DNA from: Salisediminibacterium halotolerans
Lineage (GTDB): Bacteria; Bacillota; Bacilli; Bacillales; Salisediminibacteriaceae
Assembly: GCF_003814815.1 (NCBI RefSeq)
Contig: NZ_RKQQ01000001.1
Location: 186,001-250,000, forward strand
Direction of reading: 5' to 3'
DNA: 64,000 bases
The translations under genes were made by a program, and so were the position numbers. A model generated the notes under the pieces. The model was not told where the DNA came from and made no database searches. It saw only the letters and a list, made by a program, of their open reading frames with translations. Shown here in pieces: positions 1 through 8,218 of this stretch; the stretch's first letter is position 1, and each line of letters starts with the position of its first letter.

Positions 1-552
1 AATTTCCCGCGACAGTTTTTTCCGCTCTTCTTCCTGCGCTTGGATAATCCGCACACCGAATTTTTGCATCTCTTCAGCGTCGTGGACAAAGTCCGACACA
101 GCTTGCAAATCGCCGCTTAAATAGTGCAGAACCGCATTGATTTGATTAATCAGCTGGTCAGCCCGTTCAATCGTATCGCGCAATTTCAGCAGCCTGCGCT
201 CAATTTGATCCCGCCGTTCCCGGAGCTGCGTTTCTTCTTGCTGTAAAACAGCGAGCTGAATTTGATAATCTTTCGCTTGTTCGTACGCTTCTTTTACTTC
301 TTCATCAGTATACGAACCGAAATGCTTGCTCACTTCCGCAAGGCGATTCCGGGCAAAACGTGAATGCAGTTCAGTCCTTTCGGAACGCTCGATCACATCC
401 ACGACTTTTTGCTGAATGTCTTTTAATTCCTTGTTTAACTGCTCATATTCCGAGCGGGAATCTTCGCCGATTTCAAAAATTTCTTCTTTGCTTTTGGCGA
501 CCATATCCATCATATTATCCAAGATTTGGTCAATTGATGAAGCTGAATTCAT
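1..552 (-). CDS. degS: Sensor histidine kinase DegS, N-terminal part (cut by window start)
   Basis: This is the first 184 codons of a cytosolic DegS-type histidine kinase, which phosphorylates the response regulator DegU to control exoenzymes, competence and motility. The reading frame starts at ATG 552, behind a GGAAAGAGGGGG ribosome site, and runs off the window at residue 184. The N-terminus is a long charged coiled-coil sensor region without membrane segments, and it ends in RKKLSREI, just where the HDGPAQ phosphorylation box of the HisKA_3 family would begin. The divergent YigZ/YvyE neighbour matches the gene order around degS-degU in Bacillus subtilis, so degU is expected just outside the window. 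The identification rests on the H-box approach, the coiled coil and the neighbour; the catalytic half is not visible. Confidence 0.87.
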   Translation of the reverse strand, partial: MNSASSIDQILDNMMDMVAKSKEEIFEIGEDSRSEYEQLNKELKDIQQKVVDVIERSERTELHSRFARNRLAEVSKHFGSYTDEEVKEAYEQAKDYQIQLAVLQQEETQLRERRDQIERRLLKLRDTIERADQLINQINAVLHYLSGDLQAVSDFVHDAEEMQKFGVRIIQAQEEERKKLSREI

Positions 553-636
553 GCGACCCCCTCTTTCCAGATGCACTGCATGTTGTGATAATCTTGACTG
601 AGGAGCGCCGTTCACTGGAATAAGTCGCGTCCCTTC

Positions 637-679
637 GACGATTTATGGGGGTACCCGTAAAAAATCGGGGGAAATCGTC
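637..679 (-). promoter_or_regulatory. Stem-loop in the degS leader
   Basis: Read on the minus strand, GACGATTT and AAATCGTC form an 8-bp stem that encloses a nested CCCG/CGGG stem. It lies in the untranslated leader between the proposed degS promoter and the degS start. No T-run follows, so it is not a normal terminator. A leader RNA control element is an inference. Confidence 0.4.
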
Positions 680-717
680 ATGTTTAATTCTTCATAGAAC
701 GGGAGTCCTCCCCTTTC

Positions 718-746
718 ATCATATGCGAAAATATCGCATTTGTCTA
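718..746 (-). promoter_or_regulatory. Candidate sigma-A promoter of degS with palindromic spacer
   Basis: On the minus strand TAGACA (741-746) and TATGAT (718-723) are 17 bp apart, a good sigma-A arrangement. The spacer is almost filled by the palindrome ATGCGA-N5-TCGCAT (723-739), which would be an ideal repressor site. It lies about 165 bp upstream of the degS start. Confidence 0.5.
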
Positions 747-909
747 AGAAAGTTGTTAAACTGTCAGAAAGAAAATTCACACAGCATGACGGGAGTATAA
801 GCCTTTTGGACAAGGCCTATACACACTATACCCGATATTTGTGAATTATCCCCCCGGATTACACAACTTTTTAACTTTTTTTAATCCGACTGAAATGAGG
901 AGAAAGCAG

Positions 910-1551
910 ATGTTACCTTCGTATTACACAGTGAAAGGGTACGGCGAATATGAATATGTCATCCAAAAATCGCGCTTTATTACATACGTTGACCGGGTCG
1001 CCTCAGAAGAGGAAGCGCACGCGTTTATTGAGCAAATCAAAAAAAGGCATCATGACGCAGCCCACAACTGTTCCGCTTATATGATCGGCGAGAACAACCT
1101 GATTCAAAAAGCCAACGATGACGGTGAACCTTCCGGCACGGCCGGCGTCCCGATGCTTGATGTGTTAAAAAAACGCGACTTAAAAGACACTGTCGTCGTC
1201 GTCACCCGCTACTTCGGCGGTATTAAGCTCGGCGCAGGCGGTTTGATCCGTGCGTACGGAACAGCGGTGAGCGAAGGGGTCAAAGCAGCCGGCATCGTCG
1301 AACGCCGGTTAGCCGGCGTTTATTCGGCAGCCTTTTCGTACAGTTATCTCGGCAAAGTCGAAAACGATATCCGCTCGTCCCGCTTTTTGTTAAAGGAAAT
1401 GGCTTATCTCGAACAGCCGACCTTGTATGCTTACGTCGTATCCGGTGAAGAAGAAACTTTTAAAAATTGGATCGCCGATATTACCAACGGCACGGCAACG
1501 GTCAACCACGAAGAAGATACCTACCTCGAATACCCGGTCGAAACCGGCTAA
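910..1551 (+). CDS. yvyE: YigZ/IMPACT family protein (YvyE-like)
   Basis: This 213-residue protein belongs to the YigZ/IMPACT family of conserved cytosolic proteins; the biochemical role in bacteria is not settled. The start at 910 is chosen because GAGGAGAAAG sits just before it; the frame is open further upstream to 841 but without a ribosome site. The family core is visible as NDDGEPSGTAG at about residues 75-85 and VTRYFGGIKLGAGGLIRAYG at about 100-120. Its position divergent to degS is the same as in Bacillus subtilis. It is monocistronic and ends at a strong bidirectional terminator. Confidence 0.9.
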   Translation: MLPSYYTVKGYGEYEYVIQKSRFITYVDRVASEEEAHAFIEQIKKRHHDAAHNCSAYMIGENNLIQKANDDGEPSGTAGVPMLDVLKKRDLKDTVVVVTRYFGGIKLGAGGLIRAYGTAVSEGVKAAGIVERRLAGVYSAAFSYSYLGKVENDIRSSRFLLKEMAYLEQPTLYAYVVSGEEETFKNWIADITNGTATVNHEEDTYLEYPVETG

Positions 1552-1556
1552 ACGCA

Positions 1557-1593
1557 AGAAACCCGGATGACAAGACTGTCATCCGGGTTTCTT
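1557..1593. terminator. Bidirectional terminator between convergent genes
   Basis: AAGAAACCCGGATGACA and its complement form a 17-bp perfect stem with a 3-4 base loop. A-run and T-run on the two sides let it serve both the yvyE-like gene and the ComEA-like gene that converge here. Confidence 0.9.
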
Positions 1594-1605
1594 AAGTATG
1601 TTCGG

Positions 1606-1977
1606 TTAAACTTTAATCCGCTCGCGCATTAAATCGAGCCGTTTTTCACCGACGCCCTGAATCTTAAGCAAATCGTCGACCGATTGAAACCCCTTCACGC
1701 GGCGCCGTTCATTTATAATCCGGTGAGCAAAATCTGTCCCGACGCCGGGAATATACAGGAGCTGATCGAAATCAGCCCGGTTCAAATCGATCCGGCCATC
1801 TTCCGCCGCTTCTTCCGTTTGCTCGGGCAAATCGGTTTTATCGGCCGGCTTTACTGCTTCATCAACGCGTAAACTGTTTGTGCATTGATTTTTAACTGGT
1901 TTTAATTCTTTGAAAAACGGCAGCAGCCAGCCGATCGTCACAATCGCCGCTAACACGACGAGCACACGCTTTAACAT
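1606..1977 (-). CDS. ComEA-like helix-hairpin-helix protein
   Basis: This 123-residue protein has an N-terminal membrane anchor (about residues 4-20) followed by a charged linker and a C-terminal double helix-hairpin-helix of the ComEA type: LNRADFDQLLYIPGVG and LLKIQGVGEKR. ComEA proteins bind incoming DNA at the cell surface during transformation. Bacillus subtilis ComEA also has an SLBB domain between anchor and DNA-binding part; it is missing here, and no comEB or comEC gene is adjacent. It could therefore be a second, minimal surface DNA-binding protein. The start has GGGAGAGAGAG upstream. It lies 18 bp downstream of the oxidoreductase gene and is probably co-transcribed with it. Confidence 0.75.
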   Translation of the reverse strand: MLKRVLVVLAAIVTIGWLLPFFKELKPVKNQCTNSLRVDEAVKPADKTDLPEQTEEAAEDGRIDLNRADFDQLLYIPGVGTDFAHRIINERRRVKGFQSVDDLLKIQGVGEKRLDLMRERIKV

Positions 1978-1995
1978 GACTCTCTCTCCCTTGCC

Positions 1996-2556
1996 TTAAG
2001 ATAATACATCGTGATCGACGTAGCGTTCCCCGTTCATCGCGCTGACGACATTAATCGCCACTTCAGCACCGTGCCCCGCTGTCACGATCGTATGAACACT
2101 CACGCCTGCGCACGTGCCTGCCGCCCAGACGCCCGGCATCGTCGTCCGTCCGTCGCGGCCGGCATCCACAATTTTTTTAATTTTCGGCTCCGTTCCTTCT
2201 TTAACCGCGATGCCGGATGCTTCGGCGACTGCCGGCGCTACGCCTGTGGCCAAAATTACTTGCGCCGCTTCGTACACACCGCTGTCCGCTGACACACGCA
2301 CCCCGCCGTCGATCGCTTCAACGTTGTCAACTTTTGCCCGAGCCGTTTCTGTCCCGAAGCGTTTCGCCTGTTCAATTCCTGTTTCGACAAGCTCCGGCCC
2401 GGTAATCTCTTTCACGCCGTAATGATTTTTCACCCACGCCTTTTTTGTAATGCTCGTATCATTATCAAGCATCAACGTGGATTTTCCCGCCTTTGCCGCA
2501 ATTAACGCGGCACTCGCTCCGGCAGGGCCGGCTCCGACAACAATGATATCATACAT
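1996..2556 (-). CDS. Short FAD-dependent oxidoreductase, thioredoxin-reductase-like
   Basis: A 186-residue flavoprotein-like protein. It opens with the dinucleotide-binding fingerprint GAGPAGASAALIAAKAG (residues 8-24), has an ATG motif (ILATGVAP, about 101-108) and the thioredoxin-reductase-type end GVWAAGTCAGVSVHTI followed by TAGHGAEVAINV. It is little more than half the length of thioredoxin reductase: the NADPH-binding domain and the redox CxxC are absent, and the usual GD of the second FAD motif is GT. It may be a flavin-binding partner of a separate reductase or use another donor. Function is unknown. Confidence 0.75.
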   Translation of the reverse strand: MYDIIVVGAGPAGASAALIAAKAGKSTLMLDNDTSITKKAWVKNHYGVKEITGPELVETGIEQAKRFGTETARAKVDNVEAIDGGVRVSADSGVYEAAQVILATGVAPAVAEASGIAVKEGTEPKIKKIVDAGRDGRTTMPGVWAAGTCAGVSVHTIVTAGHGAEVAINVVSAMNGERYVDHDVLS

Positions 2557-2765
2557 GGTTGCATCGCTCCTTTTTAATTAATGATCGTTTCTCTCTATTT
2601 AACCGTTTTCCTCCGCGAAGAAAATTCAAACCTTCACTTCTGGAAAAACAAAGGAATTATTTCCTGCAAAGACGGAGCTGCGGTTTTTCCGCAAGCAGAT
2701 CGGTGTTTTCCCGATGCTTAAATCGGTTATCCTAACAGTAGAGATTCTAGTAAGGAGGCATTCGC

Positions 2766-3095
2766 ATGTCAGATGAGAAACAGGAATTAAAAGAACGGAT
2801 TATGGCCGAACTGGAAAATGTGATAGATCCGGAACTCGGAATCGATATCGTTAACCTCGGTTTAGTGTATGAGATTCATCTCGACGACAGCGATAATGTT
2901 GAAGTGGAGATGACGCTGACAGCAATGGGTTGTCCGCTTGCCGGCACGATCGTCAGCGAAGTGAAAAACGCGCTGAGCGATTTGCAGGAAATTCGTGAAA
3001 TCGGCGAAGTTGACGTTAACATTGTATGGAGTCCGCCGTGGGACAAGTCAATGATGTCCCGTTATGCGAAAATCGCCCTCGGCGTCGCCGAGTAA
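2766..3095 (+). CDS. MIP18/DUF59 family iron-sulfur assembly factor, SufT-like
   Basis: This 109-residue protein is a DUF59/MIP18 family member, small cytosolic proteins that help mature iron-sulfur proteins (SufT, YitW and PaaD relatives). The family signature is clear: VIDPELGIDIVNLGLVYEI at residues 20-38, TLTAMGCPLAG with the conserved cysteine at about 57-67, and VNIVWSPPWDKSMMS near the end. The start has a perfect AAGGAGG seven bases upstream. It stands alone, followed by a terminator, and is not next to suf genes. Confidence 0.9.
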   Translation: MSDEKQELKERIMAELENVIDPELGIDIVNLGLVYEIHLDDSDNVEVEMTLTAMGCPLAGTIVSEVKNALSDLQEIREIGEVDVNIVWSPPWDKSMMSRYAKIALGVAE

Positions 3096-3104
3096 GCGGA
3101 AGTT

Positions 3105-3136
3105 TTGTCCCGAACAAATATGTTCGGGACAATTTT
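3105..3136. terminator. Bidirectional terminator after the SufT-like gene
   Basis: TTGTCCCGAACA and TGTTCGGGACAA form a 12-bp perfect stem with a four-base loop, followed by a T-run on the plus strand. It separates the SufT-like gene from the convergent response regulator. Confidence 0.9.
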
Positions 3137-3139
3137 TTG

Positions 3140-3829
3140 TTACGGGAGCACGCGGTAGCCGACACCCCAAACCGTCTCGATCACCTTTTCATGATAACCG
3201 GATTCTTTCAGTTTATCGCGGATATTTTTCACGTGCGAATCAATCGTCCGGCTGTCCCCCTCACCGGGGTCATCCCATTCAAGCTCGAGCAATTCTTCCC
3301 GGCTGTAAACCCGGCCGGCATTTTTCGCCATCCGGTAAAACAGCATAAACTGCTTTTGCGTCAATACGATCAAGTGATTTTCGTAGCGCAATTCATAATA
3401 TGCCGGATAAAACGACAGCCCGTGGATCGTCCATTCGCCGTGTTCATTTTTATCGGCTCCGGTTTTGCGCTGCAAAAGCCATTTTAAGCGGAGGACCAGC
3501 TCTTTCGATTCAAACGGTTTAATTAAAAATTCATCGCTGCCTTCTTCCATCGCTTCATCGGCGAGCATAATATCCTCCGCTTTCACGAGGGTCAAAACTG
3601 GTATCAAACCGTTCTGTTTCCGACTGTGACGCTGCAGCAATTCGTAGCGGTCTTTTCTTAATAAGTTTATATCAACGATGATTGCCATCACCGATTCAGA
3701 CTGTAATATCGTTTTTGCCTGCGGCATGTGCTCCGCTTCAGCTGTTTCATAGCCTTGATCCGCTAAAATAAACCGGACCCAGACCCGGGTTTCTTCATCA
3801 TCTTCGATAATTAATATCCGCTCCGTCAC
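3140..3829 (-). CDS. OmpR/PhoB-family response regulator (orphan)
   Basis: A 229-residue response regulator with a receiver domain and an OmpR-type winged helix. I place the start at GTG 3829 because GGGGGAGGAG lies six bases upstream; the frame is open about 38 codons further without a ribosome site. The receiver shows the acidic pair IIEDDEE, a phosphoacceptor aspartate in IIVDINL, and the lysine in FLIKPFE. The DNA-binding part has LTQKQFMLFYRMAKNAGRV, SHVKNIRDKL and VWGVGYR. No histidine kinase adjoins it. It is divergent from the first NlpC/P60 hydrolase gene, whose upstream region carries palindromes, so control of these hydrolases is a reasonable guess. Confidence 0.88.
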   Translation of the reverse strand: MTERILIIEDDEETRVWVRFILADQGYETAEAEHMPQAKTILQSESVMAIIVDINLLRKDRYELLQRHSRKQNGLIPVLTLVKAEDIMLADEAMEEGSDEFLIKPFESKELVLRLKWLLQRKTGADKNEHGEWTIHGLSFYPAYYELRYENHLIVLTQKQFMLFYRMAKNAGRVYSREELLELEWDDPGEGDSRTIDSHVKNIRDKLKESGYHEKVIETVWGVGYRVLP

Positions 3830-3954
3830 ATGTCTCCTCCCCCTCTCGTTATTCTGCGTAAAGATTGACGGCACAAGCCGTATATCACATTTTACTCTTA
3901 TACAGCCAATATTTGAAGGAATAAGAGTTTTTTTCATCGTCATGACATACGAAT

Positions 3955-4010
3955 GTTACGAACGTAACCTGATTGTTACCTGAATAGATGAATTGTAATT
4001 ACATTTACAA
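3955..4010 (+). promoter_or_regulatory. Palindromic control region upstream of the first NlpC/P60 gene
   Basis: Two palindromes lie here: GTTACG-AA-CGTAAC at 3955-3968 and TTGTAA-N6-TTACAA at 3993-4010, with a further GTTACC copy between. A TATACT box follows at 4032-4037 without a recognisable -35. The same arrangement, slightly changed, precedes the second hydrolase copy. The half-sites are similar to WalR/PhoP-type TGTNA repeats but the spacing is not the usual one. Confidence 0.5.
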
Positions 4011-4074
4011 ACTTTCTTGATATTTTCATTCTATACTTGCCCCTGTAGAAAAAATTAAGGGAGTGGATGGCAGA

Positions 4075-5055
4075 ATGAAAAAAATGGTTGTAGGTTTAGC
4101 CTTTACATTTGGGTTAATGGCCGCACCGAATCTTGGTGAAGCGTCATTATCCGCAGATACGATTTTAAATACTGGTGCGACAGGGGACGATGTCCGCACC
4201 GTACAAGAAGAAATGAGCGATGCAACATCGCATTCCTTAGCGATCGATGGCATTTACGGACCGAACACCCGTGAAGCTGTACTTACGTTCCAACGAGACA
4301 ACGGTTTGCAAGTGGACGGCATTGTCGGCCCGGAAACCATCAGTGCGATGAGCGGGACAAGCAGCTCTTCTGACAGCAGCTCCAGTCAAACATCAAGCTC
4401 CGGGTCGACGTCCGGCAGCTGGGACGGATCCGTGCTTAGAAGCGGCGACCGCGGCGGCGCCGTAAGCGATCTTCAATCGGAATTGAACAGCGCTACGTCG
4501 CACTCATTAACAGTTGACGGCGTCTACGGACCGAAGACGCGCGCAGCGGTTACAGCGTTTCAACAAAGCGCCGGCATCGGCGTTGACGGCATCGCCGGAC
4601 CGAATACTTACAGCGCGATGACCGGTTCATCATCGTCCAGCGATTCATCCGGAAGCAGCAGCTCGAATGATTCAGCAACATCCGCTAGCGGCGGCGGCTT
4701 CGTCGAAAGCTTGATCTCTGAAGCGGAAAGCCACATGGGCACACCGTATTCTTGGGGCGGCGCACAGCCGGGAGCGATGGACTCGAGCGGCTTTATCGTT
4801 TACTCGTTCAGCCAAGTCGGCATTGACTTGCCGCGTACGCACGCAGACTACTACCCGCTCGGTACAGACGTTTCAAGCCCGCAGCGCGGCGACGTTGTGT
4901 TCTTTGAAACGTACAAATCCGGACCGTCACACGCCGGTATTTACCTTGGCAACAATCAGTTTATCCATTCCAGCTCGTCACAAGGTGTTACCGTCGACAG
5001 CATGAGCAACTCATACTGGGAGCCGCGTTACATCGGCGCGAAGCGATTCCACTAA
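4075..5055 (+). CDS. Secreted NlpC/P60-type protein with catalytic Cys replaced by Ser
   Basis: A 326-residue exported protein: signal peptide (about residues 1-25), two PG_binding_1 domains (about 30-90 and 125-185; IYGPNTREAVLTFQ, VYGPKTRAAVTAFQ), serine-rich linkers and a C-terminal NlpC/P60 domain. In such enzymes the nucleophile is the Cys of DCSGF. Here the motif reads MDSSGF, with TCG instead of TGC, so the nucleophile is a serine. The histidine region (GPSHAGIYLG) and the following QFIHSS are kept. The protein is probably an inactive or altered hydrolase that still binds peptidoglycan. The start has AAGGGAGTGG upstream. It is a tandem copy of the next gene. Confidence 0.88.
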   Translation: MKKMVVGLAFTFGLMAAPNLGEASLSADTILNTGATGDDVRTVQEEMSDATSHSLAIDGIYGPNTREAVLTFQRDNGLQVDGIVGPETISAMSGTSSSSDSSSSQTSSSGSTSGSWDGSVLRSGDRGGAVSDLQSELNSATSHSLTVDGVYGPKTRAAVTAFQQSAGIGVDGIAGPNTYSAMTGSSSSSDSSGSSSSNDSATSASGGGFVESLISEAESHMGTPYSWGGAQPGAMDSSGFIVYSFSQVGIDLPRTHADYYPLGTDVSSPQRGDVVFFETYKSGPSHAGIYLGNNQFIHSSSSQGVTVDSMSNSYWEPRYIGAKRFH

Positions 5056-5066
5056 AACGAACCGCC

Positions 5067-5100
5067 AAAAGAACCTCGGGCCGCTGTCCGGGGTTCTTTT
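5067..5100 (+). terminator. Terminator of the first NlpC/P60 gene
   Basis: AAAAGAACC and GGTTCTTTT pair, with CGG/CCG continuing the stem after a one-base bulge, followed by more T residues. A weaker hairpin than the one behind the second copy. Confidence 0.75.
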
Positions 5101-5107
5101 TATTACC

Positions 5108-5156
5108 TTAATGGTCTGTACGGAATTTTTGCACCGTCGGCTGCAATTCGTTCGCT
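5108..5156 (-). pseudogene. Relic of the 3' end of a chemoreceptor gene
   Basis: These 49 bases match 6430-6478, the last codons of the intact chemoreceptor gene, with five mismatches. Read on the minus strand they translate in frame to [15 protein letters not shown] and a stop, against [15 protein letters not shown] in the intact gene. The match ends abruptly inside the gene. It is most simply the scar of a tandem duplication that copied the hydrolase gene together with the tail of its convergent neighbour. Confidence 0.85.
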
Positions 5157-5264
5157 TCTAAACGGAAACGGGACTTGACGAACCAATCTGTATATTACAT
5201 TTTAATCTTCCTTTGACAATATTTGAATGAATAAGAGATTTTTTCATCGTTCTGACATCTGAAT

Positions 5265-5320
5265 GTCACGAACGTAACTTGATTGTTACTTAACTCAACG
5301 ATTTGTAATTACATTCACAA
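5265..5320 (+). promoter_or_regulatory. Duplicated palindromic control region upstream of the second NlpC/P60 gene
   Basis: GTCACG-AA-CGTAAC (5265-5278) and TTGTAA-N6-TCACAA (5303-5320) correspond to the two palindromes before the first copy, each with one changed base. A TATACT box follows as in the first copy. About 190 bp upstream of the start are clearly homologous between the two genes. Confidence 0.5.
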
Positions 5321-5383
5321 ACTTTCTTGATAATTTCGTTCTATACTAACGCTTGTAGTAAAAAATGAGGGAGTGAATGAACG

Positions 5384-6370
5384 ATGAAAAAAATGGTTGT
5401 AGGTTTAGCTTTTACGTTTGGCTTAATGGCCGCACCGAACCTTGGTGAAGCAGCATTATCAGCAGACACGATTTTAAACACTGGTGCGACAGGGGACGAT
5501 GTCCGCACCGTACAAGAAGAGATGAGTGACGCAACGTCGCATTCCTTAACGATCGATGGCATTTACGGTCCGAAAACCCGTGAAGCTGTACTTACGTTTC
5601 AACGCGATAACGGTTTGCAAGTAGACGGCATTGTCGGCCCGGAAACCATCAGTGCAATGAGCGGGACAAGCAGCTCGTCTTCTAACAGCAGCTCCAGTCA
5701 AGCGTCAAGCTCCGGTTCGACGTCCGGCAGCTGGGACGGCTCTGTGCTTAGAAGCGGTGACCGCGGCGGCGCCGTAAGCGACTTGCAATCGGAATTGAAC
5801 AGCGCTACGTCGCACTCATTGACAGTTGACGGCATCTACGGACCGAAGACGCGTGCAGCGGTTACAGCGTTTCAACAAAGCGCCGGCATCGGCGTTGACG
5901 GCATCGCCGGACCGAATACTTACAGTGCAATCACCGGCTCAAGCTCTTCCGCTTCAGACTCCTCCGGAAGCAGCAGCTCAAGTGATTCAGCTACCTCAGC
6001 AAGCGGCGGCGGTCTCGTGGGAAGCTTAATCTCCGAAGCAGAAAATCACACGGGAACACCTTATGCTTGGGGCGGCACAACACCGTCCGGCTTTGACTGC
6101 AGCGGGTTCATTCAATACGTCTTTAATCAAAACGGGATCAACCTCCCGCGGACGGCATCTCAGCAATGGAATGCCGGAACGTCGGTATCTTCACCTCAAG
6201 TCGGCGATGTGGTCTTTTTTGAAACGTACACATCCGGCCCTTCGCATAACGGGATTTATCTCGGCAACAATCAATTTATTCATGCCGGTTCATCAACCGG
6301 TGTGACAGTGTCCGATATGAACTCAAGCTATTGGTCTTCCAGATATCTCGGCGCAAAACGTTTGCACTAA
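5384..6370 (+). CDS. Secreted NlpC/P60 peptidoglycan hydrolase with two PG-binding domains
   Basis: This 328-residue protein is the active-looking twin of the preceding gene. It has a signal peptide (MKKMVVGLAFTFGLMAAP), two PG_binding_1 domains, serine-rich linkers and an NlpC/P60 domain with the intact nucleophile motif GFDCSGF, the histidine in GPSHNGIYLG and QFIHAG. Such enzymes are cysteine peptidases that cleave the stem peptide of peptidoglycan, usually D-Glu-diamino acid bonds. The first two domains are nearly identical to the twin, whereas the catalytic domains differ much more. The start has GAGGGAGTG upstream. It is monocistronic, ending at a strong terminator shared with the convergent chemoreceptor. 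Confidence 0.92.
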   Translation: MKKMVVGLAFTFGLMAAPNLGEAALSADTILNTGATGDDVRTVQEEMSDATSHSLTIDGIYGPKTREAVLTFQRDNGLQVDGIVGPETISAMSGTSSSSSNSSSSQASSSGSTSGSWDGSVLRSGDRGGAVSDLQSELNSATSHSLTVDGIYGPKTRAAVTAFQQSAGIGVDGIAGPNTYSAITGSSSSASDSSGSSSSSDSATSASGGGLVGSLISEAENHTGTPYAWGGTTPSGFDCSGFIQYVFNQNGINLPRTASQQWNAGTSVSSPQVGDVVFFETYTSGPSHNGIYLGNNQFIHAGSSTGVTVSDMNSSYWSSRYLGAKRLH

Positions 6371-6387
6371 AACAACGCCAAATGTAC

Positions 6388-6426
6388 AAAAAAGTCCCGA
6401 GCAGCTTTGGCTGCTCGGGACTTTTT
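6388..6426. terminator. Strong bidirectional terminator
   Basis: AAAAAGTCCCGAGCAGC and its complement form a 17-bp perfect stem around a TTTG loop, with T-runs in both directions. It serves the NlpC/P60 gene and the chemoreceptor gene. Confidence 0.93.
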
Positions 6427-6429
6427 CTG

Positions 6430-8115
6430 TTAATGATCGGTACGGAATTTCTGCACCGTCGACTGCAATTCGTCCGCTAAGCGGGCCAATTCCTCACTCG
6501 AACTGGCTATCTCTTCCATCGATGCCGTTTGTTCTTCAATCGCTGAGGACATTTCTTCGGTGCTCGCGGCATTCTCCTGCGAAATGGCCGAGAGGTTTTC
6601 AATCACTTGAACGATTTCTTCTTTCTTCCGCTGCATCGATGCCCCGGACTGATTCAAATCGCCGATCGTCGAATGCATCCGTTCGATCGCCCCGGCGACA
6701 CCCTCCAACTTTTCTGAGGTTGAATGAACGCTTTCCGACTGGACATCGGCTGTTTGTTTGGACGTTTCCATCCGCTCGACAGCTTCAGTTGTTTTTTCAC
6801 CGAGCTTATCGATGATTTGATTAATTTCTTCCGAAAATTTATTTGACTGTTCCGCGAGTTTGCGGATTTCATCGGCGACGACGGAAAACCCTTTGCCTGC
6901 TTCTCCGGCCCGGGCCGCTTCAATCGAAGCGTTGAGTGCGAGCAGATTCGTCTGCTCAGAGATGTTTTTGATCATTCCGCTCGCGTTTTCGATCTTTTCC
7001 GTATTTGCGTTCGTTTCTTGAATAATCCCTTGGACAGCAACAATTTCTGCATGATTTGATTTTGTTTTTTCGATCAACTCTTGTACGAGTTTCATCCCGT
7101 CATCTTTTAAATCGGTCACGTCATCAGCAATATCGTTTAACTTCGCGACGTATTCTTGCTCGTGTTCAATGTATTCGCCAAGCTCGGCAACTTCGTGTGA
7201 GCCTTTTTCCGTATCCTTCGCTTGATCAGCCGCCCCTTTGGCGATGTCTTCAATCGTATTTGCCACTTCTTCAGCAGCTTTCGATGATTCAGCGCTTGTT
7301 GCCGTCAATTCTTCTGAAGAAGCGGACAAACGCTGGGAAGCATCGCCGACGTCATCGAGCACAGAGCGAAGATTCGCTTTCATTTGCTCAAAATGACGGC
7401 TGATTTCGCCCAGCTCATCATTTGTCGCCAGCCGTTCGTTTTCGGTTAAATCCCCGGCTCCAGCTTCTTTCATGCTTGAAATCAACGAGGTCATCCGCTT
7501 GCGGACGCTGCGCATAAACAAGAGGGCAAACACACCGACAAGCGCAATCACCCCAGCTGCCACCCCGACAGACTGCCACAGAATCGCTCCCATCGTCTCA
7601 TTAATCGTTTCTTGCGACGCTCCGGTAAACCACATGCCGATTATGTCATCATTTCCGTCAAAAATCGGCCGGTATGCCGTCTGCATGTCGACACCTAAAA
7701 TATCGGCCTCGCCAAAATAACGCTCGCCGTTTTCGAGTACGCGCTGCGAAACGTCTCCTTCCGCTTCAGCCGAAAGCGCCCGTTCATCATCGATGATTAA
7801 GTTTGTCGTTACCGGCATCGTGTCTTGGAAAATCGTCACCAGACCGCCGGTTATCTCACCGATTTCGTCGGCAAGGCCGTAATCACCGGAAATTTGATGA
7901 TCGCCTTTGTACAATTCGCCGTTTTCGAGCGCCCATTCCCCTTCATATCTGTCATCTACCATTTGGTAAGCGAGATCAAGATCCGACTGTGCTTTTTCGG
8001 ATGCAAAACTCTCGATGCCGTCCTCCACTTGAAAATATGTAAGCCCGACGATCGCTCCCGCCACGATGATGACTAAGCTGATCATCAAGACGTTCACTTT
8101 TGTTAAAATATTCAT
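6430..8115 (-). CDS. Methyl-accepting chemotaxis protein
   Basis: A 561-residue transmembrane chemoreceptor that senses an external or membrane-near signal and controls CheA. Order: transmembrane helix 1 (about 9-29), an extracytoplasmic domain of about 150 residues that looks like a single Cache domain ([20 protein letters not shown] near its end), transmembrane helix 2 (about 181-203), HAMP domain (about 204-257), and a long signalling helical hairpin whose tip contains [20 protein letters not shown] and [15 protein letters not shown]. Glutamine/glutamate pairs typical of methylation sites flank it. The ligand cannot be told. A relic of the end of this gene lies at 5108-5156. Confidence 0.93.
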   Translation of the reverse strand: MNILTKVNVLMISLVIIVAGAIVGLTYFQVEDGIESFASEKAQSDLDLAYQMVDDRYEGEWALENGELYKGDHQISGDYGLADEIGEITGGLVTIFQDTMPVTTNLIIDDERALSAEAEGDVSQRVLENGERYFGEADILGVDMQTAYRPIFDGNDDIIGMWFTGASQETINETMGAILWQSVGVAAGVIALVGVFALLFMRSVRKRMTSLISSMKEAGAGDLTENERLATNDELGEISRHFEQMKANLRSVLDDVGDASQRLSASSEELTATSAESSKAAEEVANTIEDIAKGAADQAKDTEKGSHEVAELGEYIEHEQEYVAKLNDIADDVTDLKDDGMKLVQELIEKTKSNHAEIVAVQGIIQETNANTEKIENASGMIKNISEQTNLLALNASIEAARAGEAGKGFSVVADEIRKLAEQSNKFSEEINQIIDKLGEKTTEAVERMETSKQTADVQSESVHSTSEKLEGVAGAIERMHSTIGDLNQSGASMQRKKEEIVQVIENLSAISQENAASTEEMSSAIEEQTASMEEIASSSEELARLADELQSTVQKFRTDH

Positions 8116-8218
8116 TTTTTTGCCACTCCTTCTATGTTTTTCAACTCGATATGTTTTAAGATATCATACCTACAAATTGAACCATAGAACTTTTTGTCAG
8201 CTGTCACAAATAAAACAA

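Noticed and set aside
3830-3943. Extended N-terminus of the response regulator up to 3943
   Set aside because: The extra residues are not part of a receiver domain, and the GTG at 3829 has an ideal ribosome site.
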